Shown: positions 1 through 7,882, counted from the stretch's first letter. The stretch: DNA of 13,058 nt from Parabacteroides sp. (GCA_019411205.1 DXRF01000029.1:5288-18345); one strand, 5' to 3'. Made by a program: numbers and translations. The notes: a model not told the origin generated them from the sequence alone.

Positions 1-1437
1 AACCATTGCCGTCATTCCGGTTTCACCATCCGTCACGCCTCCGACAAAAGCAGTCTTATTCCTCACATGCGTCCCATAATTGAAAAAGGCAGGAACGGGA
101 GCCTCGCTCTCATAAGCGGTAATACCCGGAATCTTCCGCCAGTCCCAAAAAGGGAAAATATTCAGATACTCGTCGCCACGACAGTACGTATAAAGAGCAC
201 CGTCGCCCATATAAAAACCCTTTAGATTATCCTCGTTCACCAACTCCGTACCGATCACCCGTTCGGAGGCCATCTTGACCGAAGCCATCCAAGCGGAGGA
301 ACGGTGAACGGTCTGATCGGAATCCCAAAAATGTTTATGCCCGGTAAAAGCGCTTCCTTTTCTTCCGGGCGCATAGTTATCTTGCAGGAACTCATTCATC
401 TGCCGGATATCTTCAGCGGAACTACCACGCATCAAGGCATTCGTGGCAAAAGCCAGACTGAAGGCCTTATGTATCTGCCCGCTATGAAACAATTGCCGGT
501 CCAATGCATTGACATCCATATACCCTTTCCAGACAATCCAGCGATAACCGTTCAGGAGAAAAGAGTTCAAAATTCCCTGTTGCTCCTTGTTCAAAGCAAA
601 AATGGTTCCCGCAAACAGACCGGAATAGGAACTCATCTCCGTTAGGAAAGCCAACCCGTAGTTGCCGAATTGTTGCTGCGGTCCGTGCTGATGAAAACTC
701 CAGTCGCTTTTGATTCCTTCTTGCATACCGGTCGTAATCTCGGAAACAATAGTATCACGGGCAGCCTTTACCAATTCGAAGTCGTCCTGCAATAACCCAC
801 GCATCAACACGTTCCCAGCAAGCCAAACTTTATTCTGCCCTGTCATGCCGAACTTGGCATTTTCCATCACTTCGACGGCAGCCTCCTTTTCCTCCGAATT
901 CAAATGTTTTTTCATCAGGAGAAAAGCCGGTCCCAATGTCTTGGGTATACCGATCTGGTTATACCACCAGTTCTTACAGACCGGCTTCTCTCGAAACCAG
1001 TAACCCAATGCTTGGCGAATGACCGATTCGAGTTTCGGCCCCCAATGACAATCGCCCTCTTCGGCCTTGTACAGCTTGGTAAGTTCCAAGACCCGGTCGG
1101 CATGTTCCTTGACAGACCACCCTGATCGTTTTTGGTCGTTATAGTTAATATCCAGCCAAGAACCATCTTCCCGGATCGTTTCCATATATCCCGCTATCTT
1201 CTCCACGTTGAAAGGATAACGCTGGTGAAGTTCCACAACGACCTGATCAGATATTTCTGTTTCAGGCTGTATGCCGGACAAGAGTTTCACCAATGAGGCC
1301 GTCCGGTCATCATTCGATATAAAAGACTGGATATAATTTTGTTGAAGCCGTTCCAATTCCTGCTGAGGCGTCTGTGCAAACAATGGAACCGCCACAAAAG
1401 AGAGTAGAAGAAAAGAGACTTTATTTCGTAAATTCAT
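1..1437 (-). CDS. Secreted polysaccharide lyase family 8 (chondroitin AC/hyaluronate lyase-like), C-terminus cut by window edge
   Basis: PL8 enzymes cleave uronic-acid polysaccharides such as chondroitin sulfate and hyaluronan by beta-elimination, usually in the periplasm or outside the cell. The frame is open from ATG at 1437 to base 1 (479 codons seen; family members are about 700 residues). Residues 1-21 form a Sec signal peptide ending VPLFA, with no lipobox Cys. Residues from about 25 to 370 look like the alpha/alpha-toroid, with the aromatic patch NWWYNQIGIP at 156-165. The beta-sandwich part begins around 380. Against Pedobacter (Flavobacterium) heparinus chondroitinase AC from memory, H251, Y260, R314, E398 and N401 fall at the spacing of H225, Y234, R288, E371 and N374. 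The position equivalent to R292 is H318, which is unusual. The gene lies 28 bases after glpK on the same strand, so cotranscription is possible. Exact substrate is not decided; xanthan lyases are also PL8. Confidence 0.9.
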   Translation of the reverse strand, partial: MNLRNKVSFLLLSFVAVPLFAQTPQQELERLQQNYIQSFISNDDRTASLVKLLSGIQPETEISDQVVVELHQRYPFNVEKIAGYMETIREDGSWLDINYNDQKRSGWSVKEHADRVLELTKLYKAEEGDCHWGPKLESVIRQALGYWFREKPVCKNWWYNQIGIPKTLGPAFLLMKKHLNSEEKEAAVEVMENAKFGMTGQNKVWLAGNVLMRGLLQDDFELVKAARDTIVSEITTGMQEGIKSDWSFHQHGPQQQFGNYGLAFLTEMSSYSGLFAGTIFALNKEQQGILNSFLLNGYRWIVWKGYMDVNALDRQLFHSGQIHKAFSLAFATNALMRGSSAEDIRQMNEFLQDNYAPGRKGSAFTGHKHFWDSDQTVHRSSAWMASVKMASERVIGTELVNEDNLKGFYMGDGALYTYCRGDEYLNIFPFWDWRKIPGITAYESEAPVPAFFNYGTHVRNKTAFVGGVTDGETGMTAMV

Positions 1438-1442
1438 GGTAT

Positions 1443-1456
1443 ATGATTATAGATTA
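1443..1456 (-). repeat. Two AT-rich heptads in the glpK-PL8 gap
   Basis: Read on the minus strand, the 28-base gap between glpK and the lyase holds TAATCTA followed directly by TAATCAT, ending a few bases before the lyase ATG. The same arrangement (AAATCTA then AAATCAT) occurs before rfbB at 12338-12365. No Shine-Dalgarno sequence is visible, so this AT-rich leader is the immediate translation-start context. Confidence 0.45.
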
Positions 1457-1465
1457 TTCATACAA

Positions 1466-2968
1466 TTAATCCGCAGCCCAGTTTAAGCTCCTACCAACCG
1501 CTTTATGCCATTCGGCAAGCAAGGCATCAGCCGTTTCCTCATGCATTTCGGCACTAAAAATATTATCCAAGGACCACTGTTCTTTCAGTTCGTCCACATC
1601 TTTCCAGTAACCGACTGCCAGTCCTGCCAGATAGGCGGCTCCCAAAGCTGTTGTTTCGAGAACACGAGGACGGACTACCGGACAACGGCAGATATCCGCC
1701 TGGAATTGCATCAGGAAGTTATTGGCAATTGCTCCACCATCCACGCGGATCTCTTTCGGCTTGGCATGTATATCGTTTTCCATTGCCATCAGGACATCGT
1801 AGACCTGATAGCAAATACCTTCCAAAGCGGCACGGGTCAGATGGGCTGCACTTGTTCCGCGCGTGATTCCGATAATGGCACCACGAGCATACTGATCCCA
1901 ATAAGGAGCTCCCAACCCGGTCAGTGCCGGAACAAAATAGACACCTCCGTTATCCGGCACAGAATTAGCCAACTGCTCCGTGATAGCGGCACTCTGTATC
2001 AATCCTAACTCGTCACGCAACCATTGAACGACCGCACCACCGACAAAAACACTTCCTTCCAGCGCATACGTCACTTTCCCATCCAATTTCCAGGCAATAG
2101 TCGTCAACAGATTATTTCGAGATAAAACAGGCTTACTTCCGGTATTCAGGATCATAAAGCATCCTGTCCCATAGGTCGTTTTAATCATACCGATATCCGT
2201 ACACAGTTGTCCGAACAGGGCAGCCTGCTGGTCACCAGCCATCCCCGAAATCGGGATACCGGTCTTAAATATAGGGGTTGAAGTCTCGCAATACACCTCG
2301 CTACTACTTTTCACTTCCGGCATCATGGATGCCGGGATTTTGAAAAGGTCAAGCAGTTCTCTATCCCATTCCTGTGTATGAATATTAAACAGCATCGTAC
2401 GGGAAGCATTCGTGATATCCGTAATGAATTCGGTTCCGCGGGTCAGTTTCCAAACCAGCCAGGAATCAACCGTCCCGAAACAAAGCTCCCCACGTTCGGC
2501 ACGCTCACGGACTCCTTTCACATGATCCAGAATCCAACGTATCTTCGTGGCGGAAAAATAAGCATCAATCACCAATCCGGTCTTTTGCTGGATCAAAGAG
2601 GCATACCCATTTGCTTTCAATTCTTCGCAATAGTCAGCTGTACGTCTGTCCTGCCAGACAATGGCGTTATAGACAGGAAAGCCGGTCTCCCGGTCCCATA
2701 TTATCGTCGTTTCACGCTGATTGGCAATACCGATACAGGCAATATGCGTATCTGTCACATCCGCTTTATCCATAACCTCCTTGATGGCAGACGATTGTGT
2801 GTACCAGATCTCGTTCGGATCATGTTCTACCCAACCAGGCTTAGGAAAATATTGCTGAAATGTTTTCTGCGCCAGCGTGATGATATTGCCCTGATGGTTA
2901 AAAAGAATGGCTCTCGAAGAGGTCGTACCCTGATCGATGGCCAATACATATTTATTTCTGAAATTCAT
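1466..2968 (-). CDS. glpK: Glycerol kinase
   Basis: This enzyme phosphorylates glycerol with ATP to sn-glycerol-3-phosphate in the cytoplasm. With ATG at 2968 it is 500 residues, matching the 502 of E. coli GlpK. FGGY-kinase landmarks are DQGTTSSRA at 12-20, NQRETTIIWD at 83-92, WQDRRT at 105-110, GMAGDQQAALFGQ at 242-254 with catalytic-base candidate D246, TTYGTG at 264-269, and the C-terminal nucleotide-site segment RVDGGAIANN near 408-417. In-frame alternatives are GTG at 2992 and ATG at 2977. I prefer 2968 because it lies exactly 27 bases after a -7 box, the same spacing as for the PBP and rfbC genes. The region before the catalytic loop (ETSTPIFKTGIPISG) lacks both the E. coli fructose-1,6-bisphosphate loop and the Gram-positive phosphorylated-His segment. 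No glpF or glpD is present nearby. Confidence 0.96.
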   Translation of the reverse strand: MNFRNKYVLAIDQGTTSSRAILFNHQGNIITLAQKTFQQYFPKPGWVEHDPNEIWYTQSSAIKEVMDKADVTDTHIACIGIANQRETTIIWDRETGFPVYNAIVWQDRRTADYCEELKANGYASLIQQKTGLVIDAYFSATKIRWILDHVKGVRERAERGELCFGTVDSWLVWKLTRGTEFITDITNASRTMLFNIHTQEWDRELLDLFKIPASMMPEVKSSSEVYCETSTPIFKTGIPISGMAGDQQAALFGQLCTDIGMIKTTYGTGCFMILNTGSKPVLSRNNLLTTIAWKLDGKVTYALEGSVFVGGAVVQWLRDELGLIQSAAITEQLANSVPDNGGVYFVPALTGLGAPYWDQYARGAIIGITRGTSAAHLTRAALEGICYQVYDVLMAMENDIHAKPKEIRVDGGAIANNFLMQFQADICRCPVVRPRVLETTALGAAYLAGLAVGYWKDVDELKEQWSLDNIFSAEMHEETADALLAEWHKAVGRSLNWAAD

Positions 2969-2995
2969 ATCCTTCATTTCGAAAGTTAACACTTA

Positions 2996-3003
2996 CAAAT
3001 CTA
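2996..3003 (-). promoter_or_regulatory. Candidate -7 box for glpK
   Basis: The minus strand reads TAGATTTG, a full match to the Bacteroidetes -7 consensus TAnnTTTG, 27 bases before the chosen glpK ATG. I see no TTTG at the -33 distance. A start site about 7 bases downstream would give a leader of about 20 bases. Confidence 0.5.
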
Positions 3004-3064
3004 ACAAATAAATTCCGATTATGGTTCCACCGTCATGAAAAAGAAACCCACGAGTATAATAAAG

Positions 3065-3106
3065 AAATGCATGGCCATGAAATGAAAATTCCATAACCAT
3101 GCATTT
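3065..3106 (-). terminator. Intrinsic terminator after the PBP gene
   Basis: The arms AAATGCATGG (3065-3074) and CCATGCATTT (3097-3106) are perfect 10-base complements. A 2x2 internal loop follows, then seven further pairs closing on a four-base loop at 3084-3087. One inner pair (3080/3091) is a G-U wobble on the minus-strand RNA but an A-C mismatch on the plus strand, so the fold is better on the strand that carries the gene. On the minus strand the stem is followed by a T-rich tract (TTTCTTTATTAT). It begins 28 bases past the PBP stop codon and isolates glpK from that gene. Confidence 0.8.
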
Positions 3107-3134
3107 TTATTGCGCTTAAAAGCAAGCCTGTTTC

Positions 3135-5480
3135 TTATTCAAACATCTTATCAATGCCACCCACGTCTGTCGGTGTCTGCTTCCGTTCCTCTTCGGTGGC
3201 CATCTTACACGGATTCTGGTATTGTTCAGGGATATCGAAATCTTCTTCCTGCGAATAGCCTAACGTTTTGTCGGCATAGACTTTCTGCATGTAAAGTCCA
3301 TAGATCGGCAGAGCCATACTAGCCCCCTGCCCTTCCGACATCCGGTCGAAATGGATGGAACGATCTTCACCACCAACCCAGACACCAGAAACCAAACTCG
3401 GCGTAAAGCCCATAAACCAACCGTCGGAGTTATTCTGCGTCGTACCGGTCTTTCCTCCCATCGGCGCTTTGATGCCATAACGGGCACGAATACGACCGCC
3501 TGTACCACCGTCTATCACATTTTTCAACATGTGGAGCATCTTATAAGAAGCATCTTCCGTCAATACTTCACTCATCTGCGAATTGAAATTCGCAATCGTA
3601 TTACCGTAAGAATCCTCTATGCGGGTCACATATAAAGGTTCGACCCGTATGCCTTTGTTGGCAAAAGTCGTATAACCGCTTACCATCTCGCCTACCGAGA
3701 CATCTGGAGTCCCTAAACAAATCGAAACTACTGGATCCATTTCATTCTTTAATCCAAACGAATGCAGCAGACGAACAAACGTATAGGGAGACAATTGACT
3801 CATCAACCAAGCCGTCACCCAGTTGTCGGAATTCTGCAATCCCCACTGTACAGAAACCATCTCACCGATCCGTTTCTTATTCGAGTTACGGGGTTCCCAG
3901 AGCCGTCCGTTCTCATCGGTCAGGCGTTGTTGCACGTGCAGCATCTCGTCACACGGACTGATACCTTCGATCATTGCAAGGGAATAAAGGTAAGGTTTAA
4001 TAGTGGAACCTATCTGGCGACGCCCCCCATTCACCATATCATACTGGAAATCATTATAATCAATACCTCCTACATAGGCTTTCACATGACCGGTGCGCGG
4101 GTCCATCGACATGAAGCCGGTACGCAGGAAACTCTTATGATAGCGGATCGAATCCAGCGGAGACATTGTCGTGTCTATAGCACCTCCCCAACTGAACACA
4201 CGCATCTCGACCGGTTCATTGAAGGCAGCCTTTATCTCTTTCTCACTCGCTCCCGCCTTCTTCATAGCACGGTAACGATCTGTCTGGTGCATAGCATGCA
4301 TAAAGATCGTATCAACCTCGCCTTGACGTAAGTCACGGGAGAACGGAGCATAACTTTTACCTCTCTTCTCTTTAAAAAATGCAGGTTGAAGATAACCTCC
4401 GATATGCTCACGGACAGCATCCTCAGCATATTTCTGCATACGGGAATCAATAGTCGTATATATTTTTAAACCATCCGTATACAAATTATAGAATTCGCCA
4501 TCGGCCTTTTTGTTCTTGTTACACCAACCGTATGCAGGATTCGTTTCCCAAGCGACCGAGTCTTCCTTAAACTGCTGCATCTGCCATCCCCGATAATTCT
4601 TGCGTTCGGGTTTCTTCGCCGTCAATGTCAAGCGCAAATACTCACGGAAATAAGGCGCCAGGCCATCTTTATGGTCCATACGGCTGAAATGTATGGTAAG
4701 AGGCAATTTTTTCAGGGAATCACATTCGGCCTGCGTAATGTAGCCGGCTTTCAACATCTGCTCCAGAACCGTATTCCGGCGTCCGCGCGTCCGGTCGTTA
4801 TGCCGCACAGGATTGAAATAGGAGGGATTCTTACACATTCCGACCAACGTAGCGGCTTCCTCTATCTTCAATGTCTTGGGCGTTTTTCCGAAATAAACAC
4901 GGGCTGCCGATTGAATGCCGACAGCATTATAGAGGAAATCGAACTTGTTCAGATACATATTAATGATCTCTTCCTTCGTATAGAAACGTTCCAACTGAAC
5001 AGCAATCACCCATTCGATCGGCTTCTGGAACAGACGCTCCATCACATTGTCCGCACTCGGCGAGAAAAGCTGTTTGGCCAACTGCTGCGTAATGGTACTA
5101 CCGCCACCGCCGCTTTTCTGCATCAGGATTCCACGTTTCACGACCGCACGGAACAAACCTTGCGCATCGATACCGCTATGTTCTGCAAAACGGACATCCT
5201 CGGTCGCGATCAAGGCTTTCACCAAATCAGGCGAGAGGTCGTTATAGTTGACAAAAATACGATTATCCTGACTGTGAGCATAAGTCGCAAGCGTCTTCCC
5301 ATCGGCAGACACGACCTGTGAAGCATATTTATCAATCGGATTTTCAAGCTGTTCGACCGGTGGCATATAGCCTATCGAGCCTTTGGCTATTGCTGAAAAC
5401 AATAAAACGACAGCACCTACTGCCATGGCAAACAGCAGCCAGAACGAAATTATAATACCTTTTGTTACCTTTGAAGCCAC
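3135..5480 (-). CDS. mrcA: Class A penicillin-binding protein 1A (bifunctional transglycosylase/transpeptidase)
   Basis: This protein polymerises lipid II into glycan strands and cross-links the stem peptides. It is anchored in the inner membrane with its catalytic domains in the periplasm. The 781 residues begin with a short basic tail and a membrane helix at about 8-32. The GT51 glycosyltransferase domain carries EDVRFAEHSGID (catalytic E94), GGSTITQQLAKQLF at 126-139, and the YTKEEIINMYLNK motif at 167-179. The transpeptidase domain has STIK at 492-495 (nucleophile S492), SDN at 551-553 and KTGT at 677-680. The segments between the two domains (about 285-440) are longer than a minimal linker. 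The start is GTG at 5480: an in-frame TAG lies three codons upstream, and the next ATG falls inside the membrane helix. A matching -7 box sits 27 bases upstream, and a terminator follows the gene, so it is probably monocistronic. Confidence 0.97.
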   Translation of the reverse strand: MASKVTKGIIISFWLLFAMAVGAVVLLFSAIAKGSIGYMPPVEQLENPIDKYASQVVSADGKTLATYAHSQDNRIFVNYNDLSPDLVKALIATEDVRFAEHSGIDAQGLFRAVVKRGILMQKSGGGGSTITQQLAKQLFSPSADNVMERLFQKPIEWVIAVQLERFYTKEEIINMYLNKFDFLYNAVGIQSAARVYFGKTPKTLKIEEAATLVGMCKNPSYFNPVRHNDRTRGRRNTVLEQMLKAGYITQAECDSLKKLPLTIHFSRMDHKDGLAPYFREYLRLTLTAKKPERKNYRGWQMQQFKEDSVAWETNPAYGWCNKNKKADGEFYNLYTDGLKIYTTIDSRMQKYAEDAVREHIGGYLQPAFFKEKRGKSYAPFSRDLRQGEVDTIFMHAMHQTDRYRAMKKAGASEKEIKAAFNEPVEMRVFSWGGAIDTTMSPLDSIRYHKSFLRTGFMSMDPRTGHVKAYVGGIDYNDFQYDMVNGGRRQIGSTIKPYLYSLAMIEGISPCDEMLHVQQRLTDENGRLWEPRNSNKKRIGEMVSVQWGLQNSDNWVTAWLMSQLSPYTFVRLLHSFGLKNEMDPVVSICLGTPDVSVGEMVSGYTTFANKGIRVEPLYVTRIEDSYGNTIANFNSQMSEVLTEDASYKMLHMLKNVIDGGTGGRIRARYGIKAPMGGKTGTTQNNSDGWFMGFTPSLVSGVWVGGEDRSIHFDRMSEGQGASMALPIYGLYMQKVYADKTLGYSQEEDFDIPEQYQNPCKMATEEERKQTPTDVGGIDKMFE

Positions 5481-5507
5481 TTTTCTCTATCTTTCTTGTT
5501 TTGGGTA

Positions 5508-5515
5508 CAAAGGTA
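5508..5515 (-). promoter_or_regulatory. Candidate -7 box for the PBP1A gene
   Basis: The minus strand reads TACCTTTG, a perfect TAnnTTTG, 27 bases before the GTG start. No convincing -33 TTTG is visible. The box lies in the 80-base gap after the yeiH-like gene, in which I find no hairpin terminator. Confidence 0.55.
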
Positions 5516-5560
5516 ATAATTTATAAGACACACCTTCACCACAGCATCAAGCAATTTATG

Positions 5561-6607
5561 TTAAACCAAATACTTCGCCAATAAATAGCCACCACCTAAC
5601 AACCAGATATACAATACTGCCGCCAAAATGAAAGGTTTCGCTCCGGCTTTCTTAAACTTCTCGATGCTGGTTTCCGTACCCAATGCCGTCATGGCCATCG
5701 TCAACATAAATGTATCTATATTATTGATCCCGTCCACAACTGTATGAGGCAACAGATCAAAAGAATTAAAACCGATCACAGCCAGAAAACCGAAAGCAAA
5801 CCAAGGGATCGTGATCTTGCCCCGTTTTGCGGGAGCGGCAGCCGTTCCTTTTACGCCACCGGATACGGTTTTCACGGCAGTACGCGCCAAAGCAAAACTC
5901 ATCATCACCAAGACGGGAGCCAACATCATAACGCGAATCATTTTCACGATAATGGCCGTATCCGAAATTTCCTTTCCCATAGCATTACCCGCTCCTACGA
6001 CATGTGCCACCTCGTGCAAAGTCGATCCGGTATAAAGCCCCATTTGTTCAGGCGTCAAATCCAACATACCGGCACGATATATGGCTGGATAGATAAACAT
6101 TGACAAAGTTCCGAAAATAACAACCGTCGAAACAGCCACCGCTGTTTTATGCGGTTCACTTTTCACGACCGGTTCGGCTCCCAGTACGGCGGCAGCTCCA
6201 CAGATTGCGCTACCGGTCGATGTCAACAAAGCGAGATCTCTATCCATCTTCAGCAAACGCCCGACAAACAGGCCAATAAAGATGGTTGCCGCTACTATAA
6301 TCACATCGATCAGTATGGCCGGAAGCCCGATCTCGACCACACTTTGAAATGTCAGCCTGAAACCATACAACACGATACCGGCACGCAGCACCTGCTTCGT
6401 ACAAAACAAAATACCAGGTACCCATGTATCAGGTAAATGGTTACGCAAACTGTTCGCATATACCATCCCTAACAGGATACCGACAATCAGAGGGCTGAAG
6501 GATAGATTTTTGACAAAAGGAAAGTCTGCAATATAGAAAGCAGAACAAGAGAAAAGGGCGATCAACAGAATGCCATGAAGTATATTACTCCTTTTTTCGC
6601 TAAACAT
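5561..6607 (-). CDS. yeiH: YeiH/UPF0324-family inner-membrane protein (putative sulfate/sulfite-type anion exporter)
   Basis: This polytopic membrane protein belongs to the family with Pfam name Cons_hypoth698. It is 348 residues from the ATG at 6607, against 349 for E. coli YeiH; a TTG two codons upstream is less likely. About ten hydrophobic segments span the protein, for example around 10-30, 36-52, 94-118, 156-175 and 325-345. Family landmarks are the glycine/alanine-rich STGSAICGAAAVLGAEPVV at 130-148 and GSTLHEVAHVVGAG at 194-207. A basic cytoplasmic-type loop lies at 243-266. Members are annotated as putative sulfate exporters; the substrate here is not shown by the sequence. The gene follows a LysR regulator on the same strand after 103 bases that contain two LysR-type palindromes and a -7 box, so it is probably that regulator's target, as proposed for yeiE-yeiH in enterobacteria. 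Confidence 0.93.
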   Translation of the reverse strand: MFSEKRSNILHGILLIALFSCSAFYIADFPFVKNLSFSPLIVGILLGMVYANSLRNHLPDTWVPGILFCTKQVLRAGIVLYGFRLTFQSVVEIGLPAILIDVIIVAATIFIGLFVGRLLKMDRDLALLTSTGSAICGAAAVLGAEPVVKSEPHKTAVAVSTVVIFGTLSMFIYPAIYRAGMLDLTPEQMGLYTGSTLHEVAHVVGAGNAMGKEISDTAIIVKMIRVMMLAPVLVMMSFALARTAVKTVSGGVKGTAAAPAKRGKITIPWFAFGFLAVIGFNSFDLLPHTVVDGINNIDTFMLTMAMTALGTETSIEKFKKAGAKPFILAAVLYIWLLGGGYLLAKYLV

Positions 6608-6648
6608 ATTCAAACAAGTTTAAAATCCACTACTTTTTAAAACCGCAA

Positions 6649-6656
6649 CAAAAGTA
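6649..6656 (-). promoter_or_regulatory. Candidate -7 box for the yeiH-like gene
   Basis: The minus strand reads TACTTTTG, a full match to TAnnTTTG, 41 bases before the ATG at 6607. It gives the transporter gene its own promoter, independent of read-through from the LysR gene. The -33 position has no TTTG, as expected for an activator-dependent promoter, and the palindromes at 6691-6714 lie 34 to 58 bases upstream. Confidence 0.5.
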
Positions 6657-6690
6657 AGGCTTTTTTCCTCTATTCTTTCCTAATATCTTT

Positions 6691-6714
6691 TTATAGGGTA
6701 TAACATCAGGTTAT
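6691..6714 (-). promoter_or_regulatory. Two overlapping T-N11-A palindromes, candidate LysR operator
   Basis: TTATA-GGG-TATAA (6691-6703) and ATAAC-ATCAG-GTTAT (6700-6714) are both perfect interrupted palindromes of the T-N11-A form typical of LysR-family binding sites. They overlap by four bases, and the second includes the LysR stop codon. They lie just upstream of the yeiH -7 box, the usual place for a LysR activator. Confidence 0.5.
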
Positions 6715-7598
6715 CGCCAATTTTGGCAAGCATATCGGATAAAACTCTCTTCTACTCCCCCGTTCTGTCCTTGCGGCTCGGCAAAGGTAAACATCCGTTC
6801 GGCATGGAATCCGTCCACTTCAATCACCTTCAGTCTGCCGGACATCAGTTCGCGGGTTACAGCACGAATAGAAACAATTCCCAACGCCTCGGAGTTTTCC
6901 AAAAACAGCTTTATACTTTCCGTACTCCCCATTTGCAACAATACATTCAGTTGCGAAAGTTTTATCTGATGTTCCGCCAAAGCAGCTTCCACCACATCGA
7001 GCGTACCCGAACCGTTTTCTCTCAAGACAAGAGGCAACGTGCGAAGCTGTTCGAGCGAAATCTCGTCATAGGCTGCCAGCGAACAGCCTGTATGCGTCAC
7101 GACGACCAGTTCGTCTTTCATAAAAGGCGTATAGTGAAGTGTGCTCTGGTGCACCGTCCCTTCGACCAAGCCGAGAGTGATCTTTCCTTCTCGCAACGCC
7201 TGTTCGACATCGCGACTGTTCCCGTTCAACAAAGAGACTTTTATCTCCGGAAATTTCTTGATAAAAGAGGCGAGAACAGGCGGCAGCACATATTGGGATA
7301 TCGTCGTACTTGCTCCTAACCGCAGCTCTCCTGCAAAATTATCTGTTAATAGGTTCATCTCGAAATCCATCTGCCGGTACGCTGCCAACAACAGTTTCGT
7401 ATGCGACAGCAACAATTCGCCGGCATGAGTCAACCCGATACGGCTTCCCACACGGTCGAACAGCGGTGTTTTATATTGCACCTCCAATTCATGAATATGC
7501 TTACTGATAGCCGGCTGGCTGATAAACAGTTCTTTCGATGCTTTCGTAAAGCTCAAATTCGTGGCTACGCTATGAAATACTTTCAGACGGAAATCCAT
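6711..7598 (-). CDS. LysR-family transcriptional regulator (YeiE/CysB-like)
   Basis: This is a DNA-binding regulator of 295 residues, the usual LysR length. The N-terminal winged helix-turn-helix covers about 1-60: FTKASKELFISQPAISKHIH at 17-36 is the classical helix-turn-helix core, followed by the wing region LFDRVGSRIGLTHAG at 46-60. Residues of about 90-290 form the periplasmic-binding-like effector domain, starting near GELRLGASTTISQYVLPPVL, a stretch common to CysB/CbbR/YeiE-type regulators. The ATG at 7598 is the natural start because the HTH begins immediately after it. Genes for LysR regulators are often next to their targets; here the nearest target is the downstream yeiH-like transporter gene, separated by 103 bases with two palindromes. 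The effector is unknown; a sulfur oxyanion is a reasonable guess from the transporter family. Confidence 0.94.
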   Translation of the reverse strand: MDFRLKVFHSVATNLSFTKASKELFISQPAISKHIHELEVQYKTPLFDRVGSRIGLTHAGELLLSHTKLLLAAYRQMDFEMNLLTDNFAGELRLGASTTISQYVLPPVLASFIKKFPEIKVSLLNGNSRDVEQALREGKITLGLVEGTVHQSTLHYTPFMKDELVVVTHTGCSLAAYDEISLEQLRTLPLVLRENGSGTLDVVEAALAEHQIKLSQLNVLLQMGSTESIKLFLENSEALGIVSIRAVTRELMSGRLKVIEVDGFHAERMFTFAEPQGQNGGVEESFIRYACQNWR

Positions 7599-7647
7599 AA
7601 ATATATTATTTTTTACTTTACCAAACTCATTAACGTTTTATACCTGT

Positions 7648-7655
7648 CAAATTTA
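7648..7655 (-). promoter_or_regulatory. Candidate -7 box for the LysR gene
   Basis: The minus strand reads TAAATTTG, a full TAnnTTTG match, 49 bases before the LysR ATG. No -33 TTTG is seen at the expected distance. A second minus-strand match at 7793-7800 is an alternative with a much longer leader. Confidence 0.4.
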
Positions 7656-7874
7656 CCATAACTCAACCTCGGAGAAACTCTGATTTAGGAAACAATTTGC
7701 TTTTAAGGCATCTACTATACGCTCATTTATGCCATTTATTAGTTTTGGGTAACTCCATACAACTCAATCAGACAAATGTTTCATGACAATTGCAAAGATA
7801 ATCAAAATGTCACTACCACCCTATGTTTTTGGAATTTCACAGGAATGAATCTTATAATATCCCCAGCTTTTTCA

Positions 7875-7882
7875 TACTTTTG
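7875..7882 (+). promoter_or_regulatory. Candidate -7 box for the AsmA-family gene
   Basis: TACTTTTG matches TAnnTTTG and lies 40 bases before the ATG at 7923. Because it falls downstream of the alternative ATG at 7776, it supports the shorter protein if it is the true promoter. No clear -33 element is present. Confidence 0.5.

Noticed and set aside
2969..2992. GTG at 2992 or ATG at 2977 as the glpK start
   Set aside because: The GTG lies only a few bases past the -7 box, where transcription should begin. The ATG at 2968 has the same 27-base spacing from its -7 box as two neighbouring genes and gives the family length.
4671..5321. Plus-strand open frame of 216 codons
   Set aside because: It is antisense to the glycosyltransferase domain of the PBP gene. 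Other antisense frames at 2378-2989, 3762-4331, 6723-7319 and 1505-2008 are shadows of the same kind.
7707..7733. GGCAT...ATGCC inverted pair as an operator or terminator
   Set aside because: The arms are only five bases with a 17-base loop, and the pairing does not extend; chance is sufficient.
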